DNA from: UBA11612 sp963976395
Lineage (GTDB): Bacteria; Pseudomonadota; Alphaproteobacteria; Rhodospirillales; Rhodospirillaceae
Reading direction: 5' to 3'
NCBI GenBank assembly: GCA_963976395.1
Contig: CAXBLG010000016.1
Location: forward strand, 1-53,920
DNA length: 53,920 nt
A program made the translations under genes and the position numbers. A model generated the notes under the pieces. That model did not search any database. It was given only the letters and a program-made list of their open reading frames with translations, and had not been told where the DNA came from. Position 1 is the first letter of the stretch, and each line of letters opens with the position of its first letter. Positions 17,284 through 26,045 of the stretch are shown in pieces.

Positions 17284-17573
17284 AATGCGCGTCCGGTTGC
17301 GTTGTAATTGAGCCGTTTGATTTCTGCGTCGATATGAGTGTTGGCCCAGCGCACATAGAACCAGGTTACGGCCCAGGTCAGCACAATCACAAGCGCGCCC
17401 AATACAATGCCGACCGATAATCCCGGCGCGAGTAACGTGCCAAGACCTTCCTTATTAAAAGCCACCAGAAGCACGAATCCGAAGTAGATAACCACCATCA
17501 CAGCGCTGAGGCCGATACCCATATGCCAGCGTCGCCGCGCGAGTATTTGCAATGCGTCTTGATCTTCGCTCAT
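17280..17573 (-). CDS. DUF485 membrane protein (YjcH-like)
   Basis: 97 residues with two membrane segments (about 20-42 and 55-77). The pattern ILARRRWHMGIGLSAVMVVIYFGFVLLVAF is typical of DUF485 proteins, which nearly always accompany ActP and are thought to assist it. A GAGGGGG ribosome site precedes the start, and the gene overlaps actP by four bases. Confidence 0.9.
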   Translation of the reverse strand: MSEDQDALQILARRRWHMGIGLSAVMVVIYFGFVLLVAFNKEGLGTLLAPGLSVGIVLGALVIVLTWAVTWFYVRWANTHIDAEIKRLNYNATGRAL

Positions 17574-17732
17574 GTGGCCCCCCTCTTCGAAATCCCCGCT
17601 GAGTATGACTGCAAATGCTGACCTCAGCCAACAGCTAGCTGCCAGAGGGTTCAGCCCAGAATATTGCTACATTGCGATGAAAAAAGGGACCGTATGAGTG
17701 TGGGCGGGCCAAAGGCCCTAGAATAACAGTAA

Positions 17733-18539
17733 CTATCCGCCGCCCTGGAAGCTTTGCACCAAGCTTCCGACCAGCAAGTACCAGCCGTCAACAAGCACAA
17801 AGAAAATGAGCTTAAAGGGCAGAGACAGCATCATGGGCGGTAGCATCATCATGCCCATGGACATCAGCACTGAGGCGATCACCATGTCGATAATGATGAA
17901 GGGAACGTAGATCAAAAACCCTATCTCGAAGGCTCGTCGCAACTCTGAAATGATAAAGGCTGGAACCAAGGCCTGAAGAGGCGTGTCATCCGGTGTAGCA
18001 ATGGGGCCGACGTTGGCCATGTCCAAGAATAACGACAGATCCTTCGGGCGCACATGGCCGAGCATGAAGGTACGGAAAGGAGCCGAGGTGCGTTCAAAAG
18101 CCTCACCTTCGTCGATCTGGCCGTTGATCAGCGGTTGTATGCCTGTTTCCCAGGCGGCTTCGAACGTTGGCGTCATAATGAAGACCGTGATGAATATCGC
18201 CAAAGACATCATCACAATGTTGGGTGGCGCGGTGTTTGTGCCGAGTGCTCGTCGCACAAGTGACAACACGATAACTATGCGGGTGAAGGACGTCACCATC
18301 ATCAATATGGCAGGCGCAACGCTCAGAACCGTCATCAGCAGCAAGAGCTGAATAACTCGACCGGTTGTGGAATCGGGTCCAGTTGCTTCGCTGCCGCCAA
18401 GATCGAGCGTGAAGCTTTGCGCGGTGGCGGTGTCCACCATCAAGAACAGGCCGATGAAAGTTATGGCCGTAATGCCTGCCCATTTCGTGAGCATGCGTCT
18501 CTTAGAACCGAAGGTTGCCTTAGTGTGCATCGCGCCCAT
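17733..18539 (-). CDS. fliP: flagellar export apparatus protein FliP
   Basis: Core membrane protein of the flagellar type III export gate, 268 residues. It has a signal-like N-terminus (residues 16-41, ending ATAQS) and four membrane segments. Conserved stretches: MTSFTRIVIVLSLVRRALGTNTAPPN, PTFEAAWETGIQPL, PAFIISELRRAFEIGFLIYVPFIIIDMVIASVLMSMGMMMLPP (given in parts here), and VDGWYLLVGSLV at the end. It starts two bases after the fliO stop, with AGGA upstream. Confidence 0.96.
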   Translation of the reverse strand: MGAMHTKATFGSKRRMLTKWAGITAITFIGLFLMVDTATAQSFTLDLGGSEATGPDSTTGRVIQLLLLMTVLSVAPAILMMVTSFTRIVIVLSLVRRALGTNTAPPNIVMMSLAIFITVFIMTPTFEAAWETGIQPLINGQIDEGEAFERTSAPFRTFMLGHVRPKDLSLFLDMANVGPIATPDDTPLQALVPAFIISELRRAFEIGFLIYVPFIIIDMVIASVLMSMGMMMLPPMMLSLPFKLIFFVLVDGWYLLVGSLVQSFQGGG

Positions 18540-18541
18540 GG

Positions 18542-18877
18542 CTATTTGTTCCTGGATAGAAAGTGCGCGAAAGGTAGCGGAGATGTTTGTCCGCCCACCG
18601 GCATGTCGCCGCTTGCGGGTATGCCGCTTTCGATGACTTGACTGGTGTTTGGCCCGACAAGAACGAGATGTTCGACGTCATCACGGCGCACTAGAACCAC
18701 TTTGTGCCGAGAATCGAGTGCGGCGGATTCAATTGTTCCCAAACGCCTACGCCGAGTGAGCGGTCCGCGTGCGCCATCGCCTATGCCCAATCGTTTCAGA
18801 AGCCAGCCAAACCCGACGATGAGGCCCAGCACCAAAACAAGAACAAGAAAGAAGCGCAGATAAACGGTGGCTTCCAT
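18542..18877 (-). CDS. fliO: flagellar biosynthesis protein FliO
   Basis: 111 residues. One N-terminal membrane segment (about 6-24: RFFLVLVLVLGLIVGFGWLL) followed by a small basic cytoplasmic domain with RRLGTIESAALDSRHKVVLVRRDDVEHLVLVG, the usual FliO pattern. FliO helps assemble the FliP ring. I chose the ATG at 18877 rather than a TTG four codons upstream because AAGGA is too close to the latter. It is directly followed by fliP. Confidence 0.88.
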   Translation of the reverse strand: MEATVYLRFFLVLVLVLGLIVGFGWLLKRLGIGDGARGPLTRRRRLGTIESAALDSRHKVVLVRRDDVEHLVLVGPNTSQVIESGIPASGDMPVGGQTSPLPFAHFLSRNK

Positions 18878-18925
18878 GGGGCTATCCAAATTCCTTAAGG
18901 GTGTAAGTTGTGGGCTTAGGCGGTT

Positions 18926-19285
18926 TTATGGAAAATGCTTTAAAGTGCGACCGTAGATCGATGCAGCGGTGTCCGAGCCGACCCGGCTTGAAAGGGCGGG
19001 CAGGTCTCCGTAGCGCTTCGTCAAATTCTCGGTGAGTGTGTCGAGCTGCGTCAGCACGGACTCCATGGCCGGAATGAGCGGTTTCGCATCGGGCGCTGGC
19101 AGTTGCACGGCAGCGTCGCAAACATGTTTTGTGCGCTCCTGCAGAGCTGCGAGATCAACGACGCGGCCTTCCTCAACAAGCCGTACCGCCGTTGCAATCA
19201 GCGACTCGATTTTAAGGAGATCGGCATTAAGGGTGTCCGTGCCGTTCGCGGCGGCGGCCATATCATTTTCAGTTTCGGTTTTCAT
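18926..19285 (-). CDS. small helical protein of the fliO-fliP operon
   Basis: 119 residues, no membrane segment, strongly helical. Heptad-like stretches are DLLKIESLIATAVRLVEEGRVVDLAALQERT and LIPAMESVLTQLDTLTENLTKRY. I do not recognise the family with certainty. The size and helical pattern resemble export chaperones such as FliT or FlgN. The start overlaps the stop of the FlhX-like gene (ATGA), which indicates coupled expression with the export genes. Confidence 0.6.
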   Translation of the reverse strand: MKTETENDMAAAANGTDTLNADLLKIESLIATAVRLVEEGRVVDLAALQERTKHVCDAAVQLPAPDAKPLIPAMESVLTQLDTLTENLTKRYGDLPALSSRVGSDTAASIYGRTLKHFP

Positions 19286-19635
19286 GACGCACTCCCGAAT
19301 GTGGCGATGCCCTCTGAAGGGGCTTGTCCGTTGGCGCGGTAGACGTAGGTCAGAATCTCGACGACCGCGGCATAGGCTTCGGTCGGAATATCGCTGTCCA
19401 CATCCACCGCAGAGAGAATTTGAACGAGATCGGAGTCTTCTCGGACCTTTACGTCGTTGGCAAAGGCCACCTGCAGAATTTGCTCGGCCAGAAATCCGCG
19501 GCCCGAGGCTATAATTTTAGCCGGAGCCGTCCCGGTTTGCGCTTCCAGCGCCACGGCCACCGTCTTTGGACTCTGACCCATGAGGGTCAGATCTGACGGC
19601 GTTTGAGCCGGGTTTTCATCGCGTTTCTGGGCCAT
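19282..19635 (-). CDS. FlhX-like protein (FlhB C-terminal domain paralogue)
   Basis: 117 residues. Residues about 24-102 align with the cytoplasmic C-terminal domain of FlhB encoded at 22409-23476: TVAVALEAQTGTAPAKIIASG matches FAVALKYDIDSMAAPIVVAKG, and DIPTEAYAAVVEILTYVYRAN matches EIPQEHYKAVAEVISYVMQ. It has no membrane part and no NPTH self-cleavage site. Such stand-alone FlhB-C proteins (FlhX in Helicobacter) can replace the cleaved FlhB fragment in export switching. First gene of the flhX-like / helical / fliO / fliP unit. Confidence 0.8.
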   Translation of the reverse strand: MAQKRDENPAQTPSDLTLMGQSPKTVAVALEAQTGTAPAKIIASGRGFLAEQILQVAFANDVKVREDSDLVQILSAVDVDSDIPTEAYAAVVEILTYVYRANGQAPSEGIATFGSAS

Positions 19636-19956
19636 AAACTCTTTTTTGTATTAAAACCAATAAAATACTCGTTATACGGGTGTTTTTCTAGCCGTTGCCA
19701 AGAGGCAACAGACTCGCTCTCGGCTAGGTAAGAATTGCCGCAAAGCGTTTAAGAAAGATTTAAGTGCCTGGGTGAAAAATTCGCTCTATGCCGCAGAAAA
19801 CAGCGATTTAGATCGGTTAACACTGATTCATGGATTCTTAAGACTCATAGGTCAATTTTGCCCATAAGGCCGGCTGCTAACGGTAGCCACATGGAACGCG
19901 GACCACTTGGACCAGGACGTGGACCAGGAGGTCGAATAGGGCAAGGGGACCAAAGT
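19636..19956. other. divergent promoter region of flhX-like and flgB operons
   Basis: No separate gene. It contains a short inverted repeat GTTGCC/GGCAAC (19694-19699 with 19704-19709) and, just before flgB, a GGACCA repeat segment (19900-19931) that could be leader RNA or an in-frame extension of flgB from an ATG at 19891. I did not find a good sigma-54 match. Confidence 0.5.
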
Positions 19957-20367
19957 ATGGATCTCGGAAATCTTAAACTGTTCAAGATGGCGCTGACCCA
20001 GATGGACTGGGCAGCTCAGCGCCAGAAGGTCTTGTCTCAGAACATCGCCAATGCGGATACGCCCGGATATCAGCCGCACGATCTTAAGAAACTGGATTTT
20101 AAAAACGTTCTTCAAAGTGAAACGGCACCGGTCAAGGTGACGCGTTCGAACCCCAAGCACTTAAAGGGCACAATTCCGGAGCAAGAAGCTTTTCGCGCCG
20201 ATGGTGTACGTAAAACATTTGAAGCGTCGCCGGACGGCAACAAGGTGATCATTGAAGAGCAGATGCAGAAGGTTGGGTCAACGCGCGGCGATTACAACAC
20301 CGCGGTCACGCTCATGCAGGCCCACATGCGTATGCTCAAAATGGCAACCGGCAGCGGTGGTGGTTAA
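19957..20367 (+). CDS. flgB: flagellar proximal rod protein FlgB
   Basis: 136 residues from the ATG at 19957, with AAGGGGA ten bases upstream. Typical features: LFKMALTQMDWAAQRQKVLSQNIANADTPGY at the N-terminus (rod-protein signature NIANADTPGY), and the C-terminal helix NTAVTLMQAHMRMLKMATG. It forms the base of the rod. Starts the operon flgB-flgC-fliE-fliQ-fliR-flhB-cckA. Confidence 0.95.
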   Translation: MDLGNLKLFKMALTQMDWAAQRQKVLSQNIANADTPGYQPHDLKKLDFKNVLQSETAPVKVTRSNPKHLKGTIPEQEAFRADGVRKTFEASPDGNKVIIEEQMQKVGSTRGDYNTAVTLMQAHMRMLKMATGSGGG

Positions 20368-20428
20368 CAACGACAACAATAGAGTGGCGCAATCGCAAAA
20401 ATTCGTCACGGCAAGAAAGGGTTGAGAT

Positions 20429-20839
20429 ATGGACGACTTGTCCATCAGTTCGAAGGTAGCGGCGGCGGGCATGAAAGCGCAGGCAACACGACTGCGCGTG
20501 ATCGCGGAAAACCTTGCAAACGCCGATTCGACATCGGAAGTCCCCGGCGGCGACCCTTATCGTCGCAAGGTCGTGACGTTTCGCAATGCTCTGGATCGTG
20601 AACTAGAAGCGGACACGGTTAAAGTTAAACGGATTTACAGTGACCGTAGTGAACTCGACTCTAAATATGACCCCATGCATCCCGCTGCCGATGAAAACGG
20701 ATACGTACTTCAGCCCAACGTAAACCCGCTCATCGAAATGATGGATATGCGTGAAGCACAACGGTCCTATGAAGCCAACATGAACGTGATTTCCACGTCA
20801 CGACAGATGATAGCTAAAACGCTTGAGTTGCTGAAGTAA
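20429..20839 (+). CDS. flgC: flagellar proximal rod protein FlgC
   Basis: 136 residues. It has the rod signature RVIAENLANADSTSEVPGGDPYRRK and the C-terminal helix NPLIEMMDMREAQRSYEANMNVI, both characteristic of FlgC. Proximal rod component exported together with FlgB. The ribosome site is AAGGGTTGAG. 61 bases after flgB. Confidence 0.95.
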   Translation: MDDLSISSKVAAAGMKAQATRLRVIAENLANADSTSEVPGGDPYRRKVVTFRNALDRELEADTVKVKRIYSDRSELDSKYDPMHPAADENGYVLQPNVNPLIEMMDMREAQRSYEANMNVISTSRQMIAKTLELLK

Positions 20840-20913
20840 CGGTTTGGGAAAAGCCTGCGAAGCCAACGCAGGCGATCGAAATTGTATAGGGCGCAAGGCC
20901 CGAGGAGAGAGCG

Positions 20914-21234
20914 ATGGCTATAGATTTTGGAAGTGCGATCAGCGCCTACCGCCAGGCCGCGAATTCCGTAGAAAGCGCAATGGGTACCAAGTCGCCAATT
21001 GCGCCAACCTCCGGCGACAATTCGTTTACGAATATGGTCACGGACTCATTGAAGAGCGCACAACAGGTCGGCCGCCAAGCCGAAGAACTTACCTTGAAAC
21101 AAATTGCCGGTGAAGCGGACCTCAAAGACGTCGTGACCGCCGTTGCCAACGCCGAGCAAACTTTAGAAACCGTCATTGCCGTGCGCGACAAGGTTCTGAG
21201 CGCGTACCAAGAAATTCTAAAGATGCCGATCTAA
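20914..21234 (+). CDS. fliE: flagellar hook-basal body protein FliE
   Basis: 106 residues. It links the MS ring to the rod. The C-terminal pattern DLKDVVTAVANAEQTLETVIAVRDKVLSAYQEILKMPI is the standard FliE signature (shown here as a description of residues about 69-106). A strong GAGGAGAG ribosome site precedes the start. Confidence 0.94.
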   Translation: MAIDFGSAISAYRQAANSVESAMGTKSPIAPTSGDNSFTNMVTDSLKSAQQVGRQAEELTLKQIAGEADLKDVVTAVANAEQTLETVIAVRDKVLSAYQEILKMPI

Positions 21235-21276
21235 TTCGGCACAGGCGTAGACCGGGTTTGCAGTGGATATGCGAAA

Positions 21277-21543
21277 ATGAACGAAATGGAAGTTCTCGAC
21301 GTCGCTCGGGATGGGATGACCACCATGCTGCTCGTTGTTGGGCCGCTTTTGCTGGTGGGTCTGGCTGTCGGTCTGACCATCTCAATCTTCCAGACATTGA
21401 CCCATATTCAGGAAATGACGCTGACGTTCATCCCTAAAATTGTCGCCGTTTTCGGCGCCATGATTATCTTCATGCCCTTTATGGTGACCGAGCTCACCGA
21501 GTTCATGCAGCGAATCATGGATAAGATCATTGCTCTTGGGTGA
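21277..21543 (+). CDS. fliQ: flagellar export apparatus protein FliQ
   Basis: 88 residues, two membrane segments (about 17-38 and 52-75). LTISIFQTLTHIQEMTLTF and FIPKIVAV are typical of FliQ, a gate subunit of the flagellar type III export apparatus. A start three codons later is possible. Confidence 0.94.
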   Translation: MNEMEVLDVARDGMTTMLLVVGPLLLVGLAVGLTISIFQTLTHIQEMTLTFIPKIVAVFGAMIIFMPFMVTELTEFMQRIMDKIIALG

Positions 21544-21619
21544 TGTCCTCGCGGGATCGATCGTTTGAGGTAGCTGAGTCCGGTACGAGACTGGAGCTAC
21601 ATAGACAGGTTGCTGAGCC

Positions 21620-22387
21620 ATGCAACTGAACGATTACCTCGCCATAAATGTTTTTCACTTCTTTCTTATTTTTGCGCGGCTGTCGGTAGTTTTTATGCTG
21701 ATGCCCGGCGTGTCGGCCGGATATATCCCCGTGCGTCTGCGCTTGATGCTCGCGGTCATGATCACGATTCTTGTGCTGCCGATTGTTCAGGACACGCTGC
21801 CGCTACAACCGGACACGCCTGCTGAAATGGTGAAGCTTTTTGTTATTGAAGTAATCATCGGCGGATTCATCGGCGGATTGATTCAGATTATCATGGCAGC
21901 CCTCGACGTGGCCGGCCACATGATGAGTATGGCGATCGGCCTCATGAACGCCTTTATTGATGATCCGGTGCAGGATGAGCAATCGGCTATTCTCATCGGC
22001 TTTCTCAATTTGGTTGCTTTGGCGTTGATTTTTATTATCGGTCTTCATCACGTCATGATTATGGCCATCGTTGACAGCTATAACCTTTTCCAAGTTGCAA
22101 CGCCTTTGTTCTCAGAAGACATGCTTTCGATGATTGTGGCGCTGCTGGTGCAAACATTTCATATGGCTATACGCCTAGCTGCCCCGCTGGTGGTCTTTGA
22201 GCTGATTTTCCAAGTGACGTCCGGCATTCTTTCCCGGCTTTCACCTCAACTAAATGTCTTTTTTGTCGTATTGCCCGCCAAAATCATGCTGGGCGTTTCG
22301 ATTCTGATGATTGTGCTTCCGACGCTGATGCTCACGTTCATGACGTACATGGACAATAATCTACATGCTCTATTAACGCCGCGCTGA
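21620..22387 (+). CDS. fliR: flagellar export apparatus protein FliR
   Basis: 255 residues, about six membrane segments. Conserved stretches: FARLSVVFMLMPGVSAGYIPVRLR near the N-terminus (in parts), EVIIGGFIGGLIQIIMAALDVAGHMMSM, and the C-terminal ILSRLSPQLNVFFVVLPAKIMLG. FliR completes the export gate with FliP and FliQ. 76 bases after fliQ. Confidence 0.95.
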   Translation: MQLNDYLAINVFHFFLIFARLSVVFMLMPGVSAGYIPVRLRLMLAVMITILVLPIVQDTLPLQPDTPAEMVKLFVIEVIIGGFIGGLIQIIMAALDVAGHMMSMAIGLMNAFIDDPVQDEQSAILIGFLNLVALALIFIIGLHHVMIMAIVDSYNLFQVATPLFSEDMLSMIVALLVQTFHMAIRLAAPLVVFELIFQVTSGILSRLSPQLNVFFVVLPAKIMLGVSILMIVLPTLMLTFMTYMDNNLHALLTPR

Positions 22388-22408
22388 CGCCCTAGGATCC
22401 GGACCGCC

Positions 22409-23476
22409 ATGGCCGAAGACAAAGACTCAAAAACAGAGCAGCCAACCGGAAAACGGTTGAGTAAGGCGCGCAACGAAGGCGATATCCCCTCATCACAAGA
22501 GGTCAAAAGCGTTGGTATGTTAACGGCCGGGCTTATCGTGGTCGGATTGCTCGCGCCCGGCGTGGCATCGGATCTGCGTATCCTTCTCAGCGGGTTTCTC
22601 GCCAGACCTAATCAAATTGCTGTAGACCCTGAGTCCATTCGCTCACTTTTCGCAGGTGTTATCGGGGAGGTGGCCTGGATCATGGCCTTTCCGATGGCGG
22701 TTTTTGTGGTGGCGGCGTTTCTTATCAATGTCGGTCAGACCGGGTGGGTTTATACCCCCAAAAAAATGCGGCCGAAGTTGTCCAGCCTGAACCCTATTTC
22801 TGGTTTTAAGAGACTGTTCTCATTTAACTCACTTTTTGAGGCGGGCAAAGGTATCCTCAAATTGGTGGTCGTGGGTTCGTTGGTGGCCATATTTATCGTC
22901 CCCACCATGAGCCACCCTGATAAACTTGTGGATCAAGACATTGTTACGACGTTGCACGAGATTCACGAGAAGATCGTGATGATCTTGTTCCTCGTCGTCT
23001 TGATTATGGCGGCGGTGGCGGTTGCCGATCTTATCTATCAGCGAAAGAAACATAAAAAGAAGCTGATGATGACCAAGCACGAAGTCAAAGATGAAAAGAA
23101 GCAGGCGGAGGGCGATCCGAAGATCAAAAACAGAATTCGCAGCCTGCGTCTTGCGCGCCATCGTCAGCGTATGATTGCGAACGTATCCAGGGCCAGTGTC
23201 GTTATCACCAACCCCACACATTTTGCGGTTGCGTTAAAGTACGATATTGATTCTATGGCAGCGCCGATTGTGGTTGCGAAAGGCGTAGACTACCTCGCCA
23301 AACGCATCCGTGAAGTTGCGGAGCTCAATGATGTGCCTATTCTTGAAAATCCGCCGTTGGCTCGCGCGCTCTATGCGACGGTCGAGGTTGATCGGGAAAT
23401 TCCGCAAGAGCACTATAAAGCGGTCGCTGAGGTTATCAGCTACGTGATGCAACTGAAGGACAAGCTTGCAAGCTAG
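22409..23476 (+). CDS. flhB: flagellar export switch protein FlhB
   Basis: 355 residues. The N-terminus DKDSKTEQPTGKRLSKARNEGDIPSS is the FlhB signature (residues 4-29). Four membrane segments span about 36-205. The linker is lysine-rich (211-234). The cytoplasmic domain has the self-cleavage site NPTH at 268-271. FlhB switches the export apparatus from rod-hook to filament substrates. Its end overlaps the start of cckA by 11 bases. Confidence 0.97.
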   Translation: MAEDKDSKTEQPTGKRLSKARNEGDIPSSQEVKSVGMLTAGLIVVGLLAPGVASDLRILLSGFLARPNQIAVDPESIRSLFAGVIGEVAWIMAFPMAVFVVAAFLINVGQTGWVYTPKKMRPKLSSLNPISGFKRLFSFNSLFEAGKGILKLVVVGSLVAIFIVPTMSHPDKLVDQDIVTTLHEIHEKIVMILFLVVLIMAAVAVADLIYQRKKHKKKLMMTKHEVKDEKKQAEGDPKIKNRIRSLRLARHRQRMIANVSRASVVITNPTHFAVALKYDIDSMAAPIVVAKGVDYLAKRIREVAELNDVPILENPPLARALYATVEVDREIPQEHYKAVAEVISYVMQLKDKLAS

Positions 23477-25967
23477 AACCGCCTTGACCGCAGCTGCATG
23501 GCTTTCAGCCCTGAGTGCTGCGCTTTTTCTGCTCTCCATACTTGCGATCGGCAGTCCAGACGGGCCGGTGCACGCGGGGCTGGTTGCGGGCGGCGTGCTC
23601 GCGGCTGTCGGTGCGGCGGGCTGCGCTTGGCGAGCACGTAGAAGAGTTACGTGGTCCAGCGAGCCGCTTACTGTACTTGGGCGATTGCTGGATTCTGCAG
23701 AAGGCGCGCAGGCGGTTACCAACAGCGACGGCAAAGTTATTTATGTCAACAGCAGCGGAAAAGATTGGTTGGGAACGGCGTCACCGCTCGAGTTTCTGAC
23801 CAATAATGTCGATACGGATATGGATGATGACGACGCCGTTGTGCGCTTGCGCCAAGCTGCCGCGACGAGGCTTGCCGTCCGCGTGGAGGTGCCCGTCACC
23901 ACGCCGACTGGTGAACCTGACTGGTCGCTGATTTCTGTGCGGCCCATAGACATTGGCGAAGGCTTGCTGCTTTGGATGTCGGAAGATGTGACCGCGCACC
24001 GGACGATCAACGACATTCTAGGTCAGGAGCGCCAGGATCTTGCGGACTTCCTCTACTTTCTCCCGACAGGTCTATATTCCGTCGATGTGGATGGAACCTT
24101 TCGGTTCGCAAATCAACGCTTTGCAGACTGGTTGGGCTACGAAACCGAAGAACTGAACGGTCTGGCACTGGATGATGTGCTGGCCGGGTCAAACCGACCG
24201 CAGCCGGATGGGGAATGGCAAGGTGAGGTCCAGTTTAAAACCCGCAGCGGCGAGGTCATTCCCGCGTTGGTGCTGCAGTCGACCTTTGATGATGCAGGAG
24301 CAACCCGGACGCGGACGTTGGTTGTGCGCGATGGTATGCGTCGTGAGTCAAATGCGGTGCCGGGGCGCATCGCTTATGAGCGCTTTCGAGCGCTATTCGA
24401 TGCGGCCCCCATGGCCATTGCCATCACTGACCCGGACGGCGTGGTGGTTGACTGTAACAATGCCTTTGAAACGTTGTCAGGCCAAACGCGAGCGATCCTG
24501 ATCGGCAGCGGGTTGACCGAAAGGCTGGTGAGTGACGATCACCGTATGTTTGGCACCGAACTTGATCGGGTTTTATCGGGCGACAGTGACGGTACTCATC
24601 TTGATGTCCGGGTGGCGGGCAACAGCGGCGTTGCTCAAACTTCGGTATTTATCGGACCGCTTTCGGCCCCCGGCCTGGACGCCGAGGATATCGAAGGCGC
24701 GGTGGCGCATTTTATAGATGTCACGGAACAGAAGAATCTAGAGGCGCAGTTTGCTCAGGCGCAGAAGATGCAAGCGATGGGCCAACTTGCGGGCGGTGTT
24801 GCGCACGATTTTAATAACTTGCTCACGGCGATGATCGGGTTTTGCGATCTGCTTCTTCAGCGTCATGCCGCCGGCGATCCGTCCTTCGCTGACATCATGC
24901 AGATAAAGCAAAACTCTAACCGTGCAGCGAATCTGGTGCGTCAGCTTCTTGCATTCTCGCGCAAGCAGCCTCTGCAGCCCAAAGAGCTGAATGCTACCGA
25001 CGCGTTGATGGAACTTTCCCATCTGCTTACGCGACTCATCGGTGAATCCATCGAGTTCAAGTTGATCCACGGACGCGAGCTTGGTGTAGTGCGCGTAGAT
25101 CCCGGCCAATTCGATCAAATGATCATCAATCTCGCCGTCAACGCTCGCGATGCCATGCAGGGCGGCGGAACCTTGACCATCACCACCGGCCCTGAAGAAT
25201 TTGACGCGCCGACTCAGGTCGGGGCTGAACAAGCTCCGCCGGGACGGTATTTGCGCATAGCCGTGTCCGACACCGGCAAAGGAATTTCTCCTGAAAATCT
25301 TGGGCGAATTTTCGAGCCTTTCTTCTCGACCAAGCAGGAGATTCCGGGTGCCGGCACCGGGCTCGGCCTTGCGACGGTTTACGGCATCGTGCGCCAGACC
25401 GGGGGCTTTATCCTGGTTGATTCGGCTCTTGGCCAAGGCTCGACCTTTAACGTTTACCTGCCGCGGATAAGCGCAGAAGCAGAAGACACGGCGGCTGCCG
25501 CGGGCCGGTCGGGGGTTTCTGCAGGGCGCGCAAGGTCCGCACGCGGCGATGAGAGTGACGGCAACGACGAAGAAGCCGCGCTTGCCGCGGCAGATCTGGG
25601 CGGTACAGGTACGGTGTTATTGGTCGAGGACGAGGATGCCGTGCGCGTGTTCGCTGCCCGGGCGCTGAAAAACAAAGGATACAAAGTTTTACAGGCGCGC
25701 ACCGGCGAGCAAGCGCTCGACATCTTGCGCGATACGCCTAGCGTGGATCTTATGATTACGGACATGATGATGCCGGGCATGGACGGCGGCACTCTAGCCC
25801 GTCTCATAAGGGTCGAGCGTCCGGAAATCCGCATCATCGTGATTTCAGGCTATTCGGAAGAAGTGGCGCGCGGCGATATTGTCGATACCGCCGACTTCCA
25901 TTTCCTGCCCAAGCCGTTCTCGCTCGGCCAGTTGGCCGGCAAGGTAAAAGACGTGCTGGCCGAATAA
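23466..25967 (+). CDS. cckA: cell-cycle hybrid histidine kinase CckA
   Basis: 833 residues from a TTG start that overlaps flhB. Two membrane segments (about 11-30 and 37-54). PAS-like domains at about 80-175, 195-290 and 305-420. Phospho-acceptor helix LAGGVAHDFNNLL with His447. ATPase domain with NARDAM (559-564), DTGKGI (602-607) and GAGTGLGLATVYGIV (628-642). An acidic, alanine-rich linker (671-710) leads to a receiver domain with Asp766. In Alphaproteobacteria CckA passes phosphate through ChpT to CtrA, the regulator of cell cycle and flagellar genes. The receiver domain and the PAS plus sequence pattern match CckA rather than a generic hybrid kinase. The flhB-cckA order is, to my knowledge, conserved in Rhodospirillales. 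Confidence 0.93.
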   Translation: MQARTALTAAAWLSALSAALFLLSILAIGSPDGPVHAGLVAGGVLAAVGAAGCAWRARRRVTWSSEPLTVLGRLLDSAEGAQAVTNSDGKVIYVNSSGKDWLGTASPLEFLTNNVDTDMDDDDAVVRLRQAAATRLAVRVEVPVTTPTGEPDWSLISVRPIDIGEGLLLWMSEDVTAHRTINDILGQERQDLADFLYFLPTGLYSVDVDGTFRFANQRFADWLGYETEELNGLALDDVLAGSNRPQPDGEWQGEVQFKTRSGEVIPALVLQSTFDDAGATRTRTLVVRDGMRRESNAVPGRIAYERFRALFDAAPMAIAITDPDGVVVDCNNAFETLSGQTRAILIGSGLTERLVSDDHRMFGTELDRVLSGDSDGTHLDVRVAGNSGVAQTSVFIGPLSAPGLDAEDIEGAVAHFIDVTEQKNLEAQFAQAQKMQAMGQLAGGVAHDFNNLLTAMIGFCDLLLQRHAAGDPSFADIMQIKQNSNRAANLVRQLLAFSRKQPLQPKELNATDALMELSHLLTRLIGESIEFKLIHGRELGVVRVDPGQFDQMIINLAVNARDAMQGGGTLTITTGPEEFDAPTQVGAEQAPPGRYLRIAVSDTGKGISPENLGRIFEPFFSTKQEIPGAGTGLGLATVYGIVRQTGGFILVDSALGQGSTFNVYLPRISAEAEDTAAAAGRSGVSAGRARSARGDESDGNDEEAALAAADLGGTGTVLLVEDEDAVRVFAARALKNKGYKVLQARTGEQALDILRDTPSVDLMITDMMMPGMDGGTLARLIRVERPEIRIIVISGYSEEVARGDIVDTADFHFLPKPFSLGQLAGKVKDVLAE

Positions 25968-26045
25968 AGCGGGAACCGCGCCGGACGCAAAATCCGCCCG
26001 GCGCGATCCTCAAACTTACTCTTTTACAGTTTTCGGCTTTAACGT

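Noticed and set aside
19760..19790. sigma-54-like site GG-N10-GC upstream of flgB
   Set aside because: Spacing fits, but the -24 element lacks TGGCA and the -12 element is poor.
24738..25436. 232-residue minus-strand reading frame inside cckA
   Set aside because: Antisense to the kinase domain of cckA, no ribosome site or known domain.
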